Position numbers and translations under genes: made by a program. From assembly GCA_030386875.1 (NCBI GenBank), contig CM059568.1:11084316-11148315 (forward strand): a DNA stretch of 64,000 nt, in the 5' to 3' direction. The notes beneath the pieces are model-generated. The model saw only the letters and a program-made list of their open reading frames with translations, did no database searches and was not told the origin of the DNA. The DNA is from Morinoia aosen (taxonomy: Eukaryota > Arthropoda > Malacostraca > Amphipoda > Talitridae). Shown here in pieces: positions 1-11,427 of this stretch (position 1 is the first letter of the stretch; every line of letters starts with the position of its first letter).

Positions 1-148
1 AATAATTCAGAAATCTATACTGAAAAGGTTACATGAATAGCATTGGAAAATAAAATTCAATTTTGTAATAAATCAGCATTATTTCTCAATACAATTACAC
101 TTTTAAATGACAACAGATTTGTTCAGTAACTCAGTAGCAGGAAAGAAT

Positions 149-1284
149 TTTGGTAAATGTTGGGTATTTGGTAGTAATCAATTATCAAAATTTTGTTGCC
201 TGTATTGTGGTAAGGTAAATGTGTAATCAATTTTCCACTTTTCAGTGCCTAGAAATAGGTAATTAGATCTAAATAAACAATTTGTCTTCTATGCACTTTC
301 TGTCGGAAATGAGTATTTAATGAGTTATGGTGGTAGGTTTAGTTTTGCCTTTGATGACGAATGCGCTCGAATAAACAGCTACTCATCAATTTTCAAATTT
401 TTGTTGCTAGAATCATGGTAATAACATCAAAATAAACTACTTTTCTACTATACACTTTTTGCAGCAAATAAGTATTTCACGAGTTAGAGCGGTAGGTTTT
501 ATTTTGGCGCGATTGAGCTGTTAGAGTACGTTTGAATACTTTTTAATTTATTATTAGCTCAACCCGCAAAGCTTGCGGAGCTTGAACTCACTTCTAGGAT
601 CTTTTAGTTAATAACACAATAGAAATTATCACCCAAAAATAACTAATTATAGTGGTATGTTAACTTTTGCCGTCGATTGCGGGAACGCTCTCGAGCATTC
701 AAGCGCGTCGGATCAGAGCGTCTATGACAGTGTTGCCGTCCGACGCGTGGTCGATGAATTACTTGCCGCTTCAAACACTAGAGTTGCGGTAAGTCAAATA
801 CCGCTATAACTCGTAAAATACTCATTTCTGACGGAGAGTGCATAGAAGAAAACTGGTTTATTTCAATCTAATTAACTATGTTTAAGCACTGAAAATTCAA
901 AAATCGATTACTGACCAATGCTACACATTAACCTAATGGTAATTACATCAAAATAAACGACTTTTCAACTATGCACTTTTTGGAGCAAATGAGTATTTAA
1001 CAAGTTATAGCTGTAGGTTTAGTTTCGTCTTCGATGACGAGCGCATCGGAAGCGAGAGTCTATTGTAGTGTTGCCATGACACGCTCGATGAATTTCTTGT
1101 TGCTTCAAACACTAGAGTTGCGATAAGTCATTTACCATCATAACTCGTAAAATACTCATTTGCCCCCAAAAGTGCATGGAAGAAAACTTGTTTATTTCAA
1201 TCTAAGTAATAAACTATGTTTTGATAGGTACCAAACACTGGAAAAACAATTACTACCAAATATTCCACATTTACCAGAATTTCA
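149..1284. repeat. Foldback (inverted-repeat) element, MITE-like
   Basis: The left arm (about 149-345) recurs in reverse complement at about 1110-1284. Both outer ends carry the pattern TTYTGGTAAATGT followed by ATTTGGTAGTAAT. The arms share an AATAAAC...CTATGCACTTT...AATGAGTATTT...GAGTTAT block. This block appears at least five times, direct near 275-340, 430-500 and 950-1020, and inverted near 795-870 and 1140-1195, so the element is a nested set of hairpins. No coding sequence is seen inside. No clean target duplication was found and the ends are approximate. It could be a decayed foldback DNA transposon or two MITEs nested in one another. Confidence 0.6.
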
Positions 1285-2726
1285 GAGAACTTTTCTATGC
1301 TGGAAAAATTACATAAAAAATATATGAAAAAATGCAGAATATTAACATGAATCAAAGTTCTTCATTGCATCTTATTGTGCTACACTCAGATATCTGGTGA
1401 CAATTTGCTGCTTATTTTAAATAAGCAGGTCAACTAGAATCAACTATAATAATAAATAAATTTAGTTAAAAAAATTTATTTTGTTCATAACTGGAACAGA
1501 TCGTATGTATTATATATCCAAGGATAATATATCTTACCTTTATTCTTTTGAGTTCGGTTAATTTCCCTTTCAATTTCAGCAATTTTTTCAAGGATGCCCA
1601 TGGTGAATGAGGAAACTTAAGCACTTATAAGAGAAAAATCAAATTGTGAGGCTCTTACACAACCCTAAATATAAATTGTCAAATTTCACCAACTGAAGCT
1701 TAATGCTAATGTAACACCTGAAACAAATCCAGTCAACATAATCAAATAGTTCACAGATTGAACATAAAACTTGAGGAGCAATTGATACCTAGTTCAACTT
1801 ATTCTTATCATACAATTTTGTCATTAGTTTTCAAGATATCAGATTTAAAAGACATCTTAATTAATAACAACTATTTTGTGTTCCAAAAATTTACAACATA
1901 CTTATGTACTATCTAATGATCCCAAATTTTTTTTCATATTATCTATCAAGAAACACGATTCCACAAATAATGTGAATTGCTTAGACTTAAAGTACACTAA
2001 CAATAAAAGGAATGAAACAAGCAGGCCAGTTGTATTATACGAGAAATAAATTATTTGGATCTGACGGTAGTTTGAGCTACTGTTACGGCATTAACTGAAT
2101 CTCAAGACTCTCATAAATACACATTGGAGCGGGGGCTGCGCGGCACACACGAGTTGCCAACGGCAACATTGCGTATTCTTGCGCTGATTTTCACCTTCAA
2201 CATGCCGGAGCAACCGCGGCCAGGAGTGTCTTATAGTTTACAAAATCTTTACTGCGGAACAGTCGTTCTTGATTCTGGAACTGAACAACTTTTTAAGTTA
2301 GTAGAAAAGTGGAAGTAATGCTTTAGTGACTCTGACGTATTTTTAAAATGTATTTTCTTAACTTTTTGCATTATGAATTGCTAGGATTATAAATTTAAAG
2401 AGTTAGTTTTCAAAGCCTCATGTTCAATGTTGAGTTTTTTCTTCCATATCCAATAAGCTATAAGTTGCATACAACTGGCAATTTGCACTACTTTTTTGTG
2501 CTACAATAGTTTATAGTAGGAAAAGTTGTTATAAAACAGTTTTTATGTATCTTCTTCGTGTTAAACTTTATCTTCTAATGGTTTTTATCAGCATGAAGGT
2601 CAATAATGACACATACGACATGTTAAGATAATGTTAAGTTCCTAGCTTGCGACTAATATGATAATTCATTCAAATTTGTTTTATTGTATTCAGCCTTTAT
2701 TAAAATTTCTATTACCTCATTTATTA
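1285..2726. other. AT-rich spacer without recognisable content
   Basis: No recognisable coding or RNA gene. A short open frame at 2124-2318 starts only at TTG, has no family resemblance and is not called. Confidence 0.5.
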
Positions 2727-3145
2727 GACTTCTACACGAGCGCAGTTAGATACACGATGCAGATCAGGATGGTGTTCGTTTTCTGGCCTTGTTTGCTGTA
2801 GCGTAGCCTGATCAATAACAGTGGCAATGACATCAGCAATCCTTTGCTTTAGGTCCTTAATACCCCTTCTTTTTGTTCAATACACGATATCTCTAACATA
2901 GTCCCATTGAAAGAAGTCCAGCGGAGCGATATCTGATGAACGTGGTGGCCAATGAATTGGCCCGTCCCTTCCAATCCACCGATCTGAAAATGTCTGATTA
3001 AGGAACCCATGAATATGCTGTCCCCTGTATGGTGGGACACCATCTTGCTGGAAAATTATTGTTGGTTGAAGGTCACTCAGTTGGGGTGCCACATATTCAG
3101 TTAAAAGATGAGGTAAATATTTTGATGTATAATTGTCTCGTACAA
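2727..3145 (-). pseudogene. Tc1/mariner-superfamily transposase, C-terminal fragment
   Basis: On the minus strand the translation from about 3145 downwards contains IIFQQDGVPPY, then RWIGRDGPIHWPPRSSDIAP and LDFFQWDYVRDIVY. This is the catalytic-core pattern of Tc1/mariner (IS630-type) transposases, with the second catalytic Asp in QQDG and the third in SSDIAPLDF. A TGA/TAA-type stop follows DIVY (about 2880), yet the same frame continues with a family-like tail (LKQRIADVIATV and later DLHRVSNCARVEV) to about 2727. The N-terminal DNA-binding half and the terminal inverted repeats are not found. It abuts the 3' LTR of the gypsy remnant. It is non-functional. Confidence 0.8.
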
Positions 3146-3148
3146 TGA

Positions 3149-3915
3149 TGTATAATTGTCTTTACACTCCGGGCAGACTTTGTAGACCTTAAGATTTTGT
3201 AAACCTTTAGACTTTGTACATCTATGCCCGGAGCGAGTGCCTGAGGTGCAAACAAATCCGACAGGGTAAGGAAAACACAACTGGATTTAATGCCGTATTA
3301 TTGAGAAGATCGCCGACAATGGTGGCACATGACGAAATATTACAGCCGGCTAATACAGCAACCGAGGACGTCTTGGAGGGCCGACGGTTGTCGGGGAGGC
3401 GCAACGTGGTTGTAGGACGAGAGCAGACCGGTGAGGTGGCTACTGACCGAGAGTCTCCGACCAAGGAGTATCAGAGGCGCTAGCAGGGAACGGGCTCGAG
3501 TCGAGAGAGCGACGAGGTGTGGCGGCTGGCAGTTGAGGCGGCGGTGACAGTAGCCGAGGTGGTGCTTGCGGAGCGTCGAGACTTTGTTGTAAACATCAGG
3601 AACGCTGCGAGTGAACTGAGGCTGCGCTGGCTGCGCGGCTGTTTATATAGGCCTTGCTGGAGCCTAACTTTGGCCGTCCAGGTTTCCGATTGGTCAAGAC
3701 GGGGGTGCCCGCTTTTCGCCGTCTAGGCTTGTGCTATACTTACGGAGGTTTCTATCGACGTTGCCTGACTGTTTGAGGCAGGATGCTTATAAAGCTCGGT
3801 CCGGCACCCCAGCTCCAAACTTGAGCTCTGATTATAGGTCGTTTAGCACTGGTGCTTTGAGGCTGTGAGGTGACGCTTTTAAGCTTGTGTGGTGGTGTGT
3901 GTTCATACCACCACA
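3149..3915 (-). repeat. 3' LTR of the Ty3/gypsy remnant
   Basis: On the minus strand, a C/G-rich run after a poly-A/poly-G purine tract (about 3918-3937) is followed by TGTGG at 3915, the expected LTR start. The first 28 bases fold on themselves (TGTGGTGG against CCACCACA). The LTR carries a TATA box and an initiator. Its far end is ambiguous: TGT on the plus strand at 3149 or at 3157 would both give a TGT...ACA LTR. The 5' LTR is missing, so no target duplication can be checked. Confidence 0.65.
3614..3650 (-). promoter_or_regulatory. Pol II core promoter in the gypsy LTR
   Basis: Reading the minus strand, CTATATAAAC (3650-3641) is followed about 30 nt later by TCAGTT (3619-3614). This is the spacing of a TATA box and an arthropod-type initiator. 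It lies inside the LTR and upstream of the transcribed part in the element's orientation. It is a sequence match only. Confidence 0.55.
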
Positions 3916-3936
3916 GGTGCCCCCCCGTTGTTTTTT

Positions 3937-5700
3937 TTAAGTTTCCGAGTATCTCAGTGGAGGTTTGATTCTTCTTCCGTATTTAGTTATGGTTCCTTGT
4001 TCAGGAGCAACCACTGCCTGGGGGAAAGGAACTCCTTCGTAGACTTCGTGTACTTTTGCGCTTGTTGGTTCCACGAGCTCCGTTTCTGTTTCGCTGCTGT
4101 CGGGTACGTGCGCTGCTTTCACCCTGTCAATCGTTATATTGGTAGGTTTTCCTCGTATGTCTAAGGTGAAGTACTTCGGGGTCCTTTCTAGAACGCGAAA
4201 AGGGCCATCGTACGGTCTCTGCAATGGTTTTCTGACCCCTCCATGTTTAACGCAAGGGACATTGACAAGGCGTCTGGGACATTGACATAGGTTGGCCCTT
4301 GCTGTCTTGGGAGTACTGGCTGTAATCGTGCCATTGTCTCTTGTAGCCTTTGTAGGAATTCTCCCGCTGGTAGAGTTTCGTTCTTCGATGCGGGGAGTTC
4401 TCCGGTGAGGCGTAGCGTCTGCCCGTACACCATTTCGGCCGGCGAAATGTTAGCATCTGAGTGTGGTGTGGCTCTGATGTTAAGAAGTATGAGAGGCAAG
4501 GCGTCCACCCAGTTCGCGTCGGTCACAGTAGCTTTCAGGGCTTCTTTCAGTCGTCGATGTAGTCTTTCCACCAAGCCATTGCTTTGTGGATGGTAGGCTG
4601 TAGTCCGGTGTCGCTTTGTGCCCAAAGCTGCCAGGAGGTTCCTCCACAGAGTCGATTCGAATTGTACACCTTGGTCCGTAATGATCGTCGTCGGAACTCC
4701 AAACGAAGACACTCAGCCCTGGAGAAAAGCGCGGGCTGACGTTTCTGCCGTACAATCCATCATTGGTATAGCCGTGCACCATCTTGTGAAACGGTCGATG
4801 CACGTAAGAAGGTACCGGTAATTCTGCGATACGGGCAGCGGTCCGACGATGTCCACGTGTATGGTTTGGAATCGTTCATTTGGAACTGGCATTTTTCCAA
4901 GTGGACTTTTGACGTGCTTCGTAATCTTGCTCGATTGGCACGGAATACATTCTCGTGTCCACTTGCCGACATCTTTGTTGAGGCCGGGCCAGATTACCCG
5001 TTGTCTCAGGAGATCTCGCGTAGCTTGAATTCCAGGATGACTGGCTCCGTGAAAATGCGTGAATATTGTTTTTCGGCAACTCTTGGGGATGCACGACCTC
5101 TCATGGCTGGTGGACACGTCGCACCACAGGGGTATTTTACTGCCGTGTGTATTGATAGGTCGTATCTTCAGAGCACTCTTCGATGCTGGATTCAGGAGCT
5201 CTTCTAATTCTGGATCTTCATTCTGTTCCTTTATTATTTCCTCGTAGTCGATTGAAGGTTCTTTTGGTAGGATTGCTGACACCATATACGCGATAGCGCG
5301 TCTGCTACAGTGTTGGTGGTGCCACTGATGTGGTTGATCTCACAGTCGAACTGCGAGAGATACGACAGTTGCCTGGCCACGCGTGGATTGCTGCCCTCCG
5401 TAGATTTGTGAAGAGCGAAGCAGAGTGGTCGGTGATCCGTTTTGATCTCAAAACTCCGGCCCTCCAAGAAATGTTCAAAGTGTTGGACTGCTAAGAAGAT
5501 AGCCATTAACTCCCGGTCGTAGGTGCTGTATTAGCGTTGCGTGTCGTCCAACTTCTTTGAAAAGAAGGCTACTGGTAGTTGCTCTCCTTCGATTTCTTGT
5601 TGCAATACGGCCCCCACCGCGGTGGCAGAGGCGTCCGTAACTCCATGATATACGTAAGATACCGGAAGAGCGCTTGCGAAATGGTTCTGCATCAAAACGG
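3937..5700 (-). pseudogene. pol: Ty3/gypsy pol remnant: RNase H and integrase
   Basis: Minus-strand reading order is RNase H, then integrase. RNase H starts with VTDASATAVGAVLQQ (about 5635), followed by QLPVAFFSKKLDDTQR, YDRELMAIFLAVQHFEHFLEGR, KTDHRPLCF and the terminal NTVADALSRI. Integrase has an HHCC zinc finger (HFHGASH ... CIPCQ, about 5060-4920), then the DDE triad in HVDIVGPLP, TIITDQG and AYHPQSNGLVERLHRRLKEAL (about 4560), and a C-terminal YDGPFRVL domain ending near 3937. It is inactivated by a stop after DTQR (5531-5533), a frameshift near 5283, an in-frame stop at 4713-4715 and a frameshift near 4250. Protease, gag and the reverse-transcriptase core are absent because the copy is truncated near 5700. 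In a live element these domains degrade the RNA template and integrate the cDNA. Confidence 0.9.
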
Positions 5701-6739
5701 CATGAGAGCTAATTTTCGGAACTGTCGAAGTATTTTCGGTTCAAATTTTAATAGATTTCGGAGTAATGTTGAATGAAATTTGTGATCTAAAATTGTAAGA
5801 ATGATTGTGGTAATCTTATTTAATTTTTAGAAGATAGTTTTAATAATTTATGAAATTAGGCTGAAGTGCGGCTGAGGGAGTTCACTACAAACCTGTATTT
5901 AGGTACTAGTTTAAATGAAGTTGTGAAGTGAGTATATACATGTAAATCTCTAGTTGTAAATGCCTTCGTAGTCAATTAGTTCATTGCCAACGCATTCAGC
6001 GGGTTTGTTTACTTTGCTACTAAACCCCGTGTTCAAATACACTTACTTATTAAAAAATTGGAACATGAGTTCTGTAATTTCATACTCAAAATTACTGAAT
6101 TTGAAAATATGCAAATTAGCAAATTAGAGTGACACTAACGGGGCTTAAAATTTTCAGATATTAAAAGAATGATTTGAATTATAATTAAATTTATAACATT
6201 TTAAAAATCTTTGAATATGGAAACATGAAAAAACATTCATTGAGCATCATATCAGAGTATTATTTTTGGAAACTTGAACGCAACCATTTCACTGCACGTT
6301 TTCTATATTTTACTTTTACATATTACTTTATTCATAAACTAATTCATTTTTCATATAAAGTGTTTTCTGTTGAAACCCGTTATTTTTAATCGAGCATCGA
6401 TCTTATTACCTCTCTTGAGTTTGTGAGCAAGTAAAACTTCTTCAAATTCTAATGTCATTTTTTACCAAATAACGAATTCAGGAACTCAAGTTTTTTTACG
6501 CTTAACACATATCAAGATTTTGTTCCCAAGATGTGCTCTGCGTTGAAATTTGACTCAACAAAAAATCTTTTTTGTCAGTGAGAGTGTGTCAGTTAATAAG
6601 CATCATCACGTACAGGAGCCTTGCCTAAGGTAAGTGTTGTTCATGACTCTAAAATGTAGCAGAAATATTATATTAAGATACTAGAACTAATTCAAATTTT
6701 ATTTAACGTAATTTTTAATGTTACGTATGGACACTATAA
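5701..6739. other. AT-rich spacer without recognisable content
   Basis: Nothing coding is recognised beyond the gypsy truncation point, and no repeats with a partner elsewhere in the window were seen. Confidence 0.45.
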
Positions 6740-6984
6740 GGCCATTTTACACTGGCGGTGTCTTCGCGCTCCACACCGCCGCTCCATCCATGTTCTGCAA
6801 ATTATTCTGACAGTATTGCAAGAGCAATACTGACGATTACTGTCTCGGGGGAATTAGCATCGAATTAAGAGGCAATGTAAAAGCAAGTCGGTGTGAACTG
6901 ATGCTCAATCCTCTCGTGGGAGGAACTATAAAAAGTTCAGCGTCGCTCCACACCGTCGCTCCACACCGCTAGTGTAAAATGAGC
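6740..6984. mobile_element. TTAA-type (piggyBac-like) MITE, copy 1
   Basis: A 245-bp sequence whose ends are inverted repeats: left GGCCATTTTACACTGGCGGT, right (reverse complement) GCTCATTTTACACTAGCGGT. It is flanked by ATAA on the left (6736-6739) and TTAA on the right (6985-6988), consistent with a TTAA target duplication with one substitution. The sub-terminal motif CGCTCCACACCG is repeated. No coding capacity. The TIR core resembles that of the element at 36003-36268. Confidence 0.6.
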
Positions 6985-7116
6985 TTAAGACTTTCATCAA
7001 TAGACAGGAGAACTGTTTGAAGTTCGCTCTCCACCATAGATCAGGGTTATTGAACCAAGGAGCATGAAGAAAAACCTGTAAATTGAAGCATAATATCACC
7101 AGCTGAACGTAACAAA

Positions 7117-10026
7117 TAGAGACCGGATTTTCAAGCAAAATGCTATAAATGCTTATTTTGCTTAAAAATGCTAGAGCGGCTAAAAAATGCTTATTTTGCT
7201 TCTAAATGCTATTTTTCATATAAATGCTTATTTAGCAATTGATAGCGTTATACATTTGCTAATATTTCTATAAATGCATGTAAAAGCAAGTATGACGGCA
7301 AGCGCCTCTTAAGGTAATTTGTACACCTCGGTAGTAATTGGCATGTCATGCTGGCAAGTGATACTAGAAAGTTCTACACTGTGTGTATGTCTGTGTTTCT
7401 ATTAAAATTGCATCTTTTGTCTGTATATATTTATTAGGGTTTTCCCTTTTTCTGTCTATATAAAGAAAAGTACACCATGCGCCAACCAGAGGGAGAGAGA
7501 GATAGACGTAGATTTAACTTACAAATAATATTTGGATTAAAATAATAAGTTACAACTTAAAGTTTTCTTATCATCTCTCTCCCACTCTCTCCCTCTCTCG
7601 CTTTCTCTGCGTCTGTCTTTTTCCACATGGCATATTATCTGCAGAAGTTAAATTGTAGGTTTCCCACACGTAATACTTAGAAATAATGTTATTCCTACAG
7701 TTGGGTGTGTGATGATATATATCTTATTACGGCAGTCGTGCACTTGATCTTGATCTGTGAATGGGTCCGTACCTAGTGCGTATGTCCCTTCACCCAGGCA
7801 TTATATACGTACGTAGCTTAAAGTTTCAGCGTTCTTGTTGTCCCTGTACGAAGTAGCTGATCCATTATTGTGCGTGTCCCTTTGGGTTTCGTGCCTACTG
7901 CTGTCCCTTCTTTCATATCCTATTTTAGGTTGCAAATTTCTGGTCAATATTAAGTTTACTTCATTCTAAAAATTTTACAATTTTATTGCCTTATTTCTAG
8001 AAAATGAATCATTTTAATGTATCCTGTTTATCACTATTATACAATATCTAATTTGAACTTCAAAGTTGAACATCTCGGAAACTAAGCATTTGGGAGCAAA
8101 TTGTTATTCATGACAACTGTCTTAAAATGGTTCTTTTTATACAAATAAGGCAACAAAATTGTGAAAATTGCGGAATGAAGCAAACTTGGTAATGACCATA
8201 TTTCTTTCTCACTTAAAATGAGTTTGCTAACTTTTGCAGGATAGATTGGCACCTAAGTGACATTAGGTGAAATATGCCGAAGGTTCCTGTGTCAACAGAT
8301 GTAAAACTCCGAAATTTAGTGATAACTTTTGGCAGCACTGATTTCTCACAAAAGGGAACAAACCTGTTTTGCCTGCTTCGCCAATGCGATGTCAATTTTT
8401 CAAAAAAATTTAATCTATAAAAATATGTAAATTCAGCTAAACATAAAAGAGATAAACAACGACAAAGAACTACGGCTGCTGTAAATGCATCAGAAATAGA
8501 AGAAGCATCAACACTTGACAATCTATCTGAACAATCTTCGTCCACCCCATCAACATCAAACTTAATAACTCCATACTGTTCTTCGACGCAGTTTTGTAAA
8601 GACCTTTGCAACGCTTTTGTGGACTCCAGAATCCCATTATGGAAACTTCAAAGTCCCGCTATGGGAAGCTTCTTAAATTCGTATACTAAAAGAAGTGTCC
8701 CAGACGAATCAACGCTGCGTAAAAATTTTATTGGGAAATGTTACAGTGCAACAATAGAGCAAATTAGAAAAAATATTGGTGAAAACTACATCTGGCTATC
8801 AATCGACGAAACCACTGATGCAAAAGGCAGGTTTGTTGTTCCGCTTACTTACATCAGAACAAGTTGAAAGAGCAAATAGCTTTTCGATAGCCCAAGTGTT
8901 TTCCACAGCTCTTTTAGTACTTTGGCCGGATGGTATGAAATATGATAAAGTAATGCTGCTGCTTACAGATGCAGCAGCCTACATGAAGAAAGCAGCTACT
9001 GCGCTGCAGGTGATTTACCCTCACATGTTACATGTCACGTGCCTAGCGCAAGCACTTCACCGAGTTGCTGAGTACTTTAGGGAAATTTTTCCAGAAATTG
9101 ACAAACTAGTTGCCAACGGGAAAAAGATACTCCTCAAAGCTCCCTCCAGAATTCAAAAACTTGAAAGTGTTGCTCCTAACCTTCCATTGAAATCACTACT
9201 AGTAGTAACGCGATGGGGTACTTGGTTGTCCGCCGTATTTCATTATTCTGACAATTTTGACGTTCTTTTGCAATTAATGAACAGTTTAAGCAGTGAAGAT
9301 TCGTCAGCAATAAGAATAGTTAAAGAATTACTTGGAAAAGACTTAGTTAGAACAGACTTAGCATATATTGCGACTCATTTCAGAAATCTACCGAAAGCAA
9401 TCACCTCACTATAGAAGCACGCAACAGGCCCATCGTAGATTCTATTTCATTATTTGAAAATATAATACAAGAACTTTCATCCCTTTCAGGAACAAAGGGT
9501 GATGGTATACGGGCGAAATGTGAAATGGTTGTGAATGGCAATCAAAATTTAGACACTCTTGTTAAAATAGCTGACATTTTCAAAGGAAAACCATGTGAAG
9601 TTTCGATAGCCATGCACCCTCAACAAATTACAGCTTTCAAATATGCTTCTGTCACTTCAACAGAAGTTGAAAAAACATTTTCTGTTTTTATATATATTTT
9701 CTTTTATAAAAGGCACAACCTAACATTTAAAAATTTGAAAATATTGCTAATAATTCATTGTAATAAAACTTGTGAATAGCTGTAAGAAGCAAATGGTAGT
9801 GTTTGTTTGTTCTTTCTTGCGATTGTTCGTTCACTGTATTGGGTTATATTGTTTTTGTTTAATAAATGCTTTTTGTGTCTTTTGGTCTGATTTGTCATAT
9901 TATGCTATAAGCATTTATCAATAAAGTCATGAAACTGCTTTATTAGCGGTTATTCTTTAGTGCTATAAAGGCTATTTTTTCGAGCTATTTCGTCATATTT
10001 GATAGCGCTTAAACGTCCGGTCTCTA
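7117..10026 (+). mobile_element. hAT DNA transposon (family 1) with target duplication
   Basis: Ends are TAGAGACCGGA at 7117 and its reverse complement TCCGGTCTCTA ending at 10026. They are flanked by 8-bp duplications GTAACAAA (7109-7116) and GTAATAAA (10027-10034), with one mismatch. Both sub-terminal regions contain many copies of AATGCT / AGCATT / GCTATAAA motifs, plausible transposase-binding repeats. An inactivated hAT transposase lies inside at 8274-9779. Length 2910 bp. An 8-bp duplication is diagnostic of hAT insertions. Confidence 0.88.
8274..9779 (+). pseudogene. hAT transposase (BED-finger type), inactivated
   Basis: The ATG at 8274 opens a frame with a BED-like finger (CLLRQCDV...NSAKHKR) interrupted by a TAA at 8418-8420. 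The same frame continues through AFVDSRIPLWKLQSPAM and WLSIDETTDAKGRFV, which contains the first catalytic Asp. A frameshift/deletion near 8840 moves to the next frame: LLTSEQVERANSFS, LLLTDAAAYMKKAA, HVTCLAQALHRVAE and VTRWGTWLSA. That frame stops at 9414. The first frame resumes to 9779 with FKYASVTSTEVEKTFSVF, the start of the hAT dimerisation domain. The hAT architecture is therefore recognisable end to end, but it has at least one stop and two frame changes. The nearby minus-strand open frame at 8213-8611 is only a shadow. Confidence 0.85.
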
Positions 10027-10131
10027 GTAATAAACATTGTTTCCCTATGCAACCTGCTACAAGGAGGCGGCACTACAGCTCAAACAACTGCCAGGTTGAG
10101 TTCACTCAGTTCAGAACTTCAGACATGAAGT

Positions 10132-11419
10132 CAGTGTTGCCAGATGCAGGGAAATTTCCCTGCTTTCGGGAAATTTTGGGTCCCGAAGGGAAAAAGGGAA
10201 AAAACTTTGAAAACCGCATGAAAACAGGGAAATTTTGCTATTAGGCTTCATTTTCAAGTAAAATTATATCTTAGTGATCAGCCATTTAGCATTTTGTGCT
10301 AAGCTACTCAGTATTTACATTTTTTAACTCATATCGGACATGTTCGAACTTTGATACACGTACTGTATTGTACGCGTACATACAGACTTGGAACAGTCAG
10401 AGGCGCGCGCCACTGCGTCGCAGCCGCTCAGCGCCAGTACAACTTTACGTATTCACGCTTTACAGAGTCGCAGATCCTAATCATCACAGTTGTATAAGTC
10501 ATTATAATGATTGTATTGAGAGGAAATTGAAGCGACGCACTTCAGCATTAGTGAAATTTTTGAAGTGAATTAATGTAATATGTACAGCGGTGGGAATGAA
10601 ACGCCAATATCAAAAGTAATAAGTAAACGTTTAATTCATACTCAAAATTACCTAGAGTTGTGGGAAACTGAAATGAAATTCAGAGGGTGGCTCAGTAAAA
10701 ATAAAAAGGAATATAATATTTTCGTAGTAAAGTCTATGATGTAAGTAGATGGAAAAGCTGGCAAATCAGAGATTGAAAACCATGCGGGAAGGAAAAATAA
10801 AAAATATAGAAATTAGAAAAAAACAACTAGAAGTTCTTTGGATACGCACAGCGGCAGTAAACGAAGAAAAAATACACAAGTAGAAGAAGGTGAAATTAGA
10901 CTTGTTCAATTCCTATACGAGCATAATCTTCCGCATTCTATTGTTGAATATTTAGTCTCAGTTGTGGAAGCAGCTTGTCCTGATTCGGAGATTGCGATAA
11001 ACTTCAAATGTGGTAGGACTAAGTGTATTGCAATTGTGAAGAATGTTTTAGGAGGCGAAGTGAGTGGTAATATTTATGAATTCTTGAAGAATCATTGTAT
11101 TTCACTGATAATGGATGAATAAACATATAAATGAAGTACAAAGTATTTGGCATTGGTGGCAAGGGTTGTTACAAAAGATGTTGTTAAAGATTCATTTGTG
11201 ACTCTCATCACACTCATTAGTGCTAAAGCAACATGCTTGCGTGGAAAAATCAAAGAAATATTCACTAAAATAGGTATATGTTTTCTATAAAAGGAATATG
11301 ATTGTATGTATGTACGTATGTATGTTTTAAGAGTTTACAAAACAGGGAAATTTTTAGTCAAAAAGGGAAATTTTGAGACCAAAACAGGGAAATTTAGGTT
11401 AGACCATCTGGCAACCCTG
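10132..11419 (+). mobile_element. hAT DNA transposon (family 2), internally deleted
   Basis: Ends are CAGTGTTGCCAGAT (10132) and, in reverse complement, CAGGGTTGCCAGAT (11419). A perfect 8-bp target duplication CATGAAGT flanks it (10124-10131 and 11420-11427). Both sub-terminal regions carry clustered CAGGGAAATTT repeats in both orientations (10146-10240, 11342-11395). It holds only the N-terminal part of a transposase, so it is non-autonomous. The TIRs match those of the hAT at 51671-53987. Confidence 0.9.
10838..11285 (+). pseudogene. hAT transposase N-terminal fragment
   Basis: The frame 10838-11122 reads VQFLYEHNLPHSIVEYLVSV, then AACPDSEIAINFKCGRTKCI, then LKNHCISLIMDE and a stop. The family normally continues as DESTD at this point. 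A neighbouring frame continues TKYLALVARVVTKDVVKDSF to about 11285, so a stop/frameshift has split the gene. The catalytic core beyond the first Asp and the dimerisation domain are deleted. The GRTKC...IVKNV block is similar to HRTKC...LINNV in the transposase at 51806-53565, supporting a shared lineage. Confidence 0.72.
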
Positions 11420-11427
11420 CATGAAGT

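Noticed and set aside
2124..2318. 64-codon plus-strand frame
   Set aside because: Starts only at TTG, has no ATG-initiated core and no resemblance to a known family.
8213..8611. 132-codon minus-strand open frame
   Set aside because: It lies antisense to the hAT transposase N-terminus, which is the recognisable coding strand.
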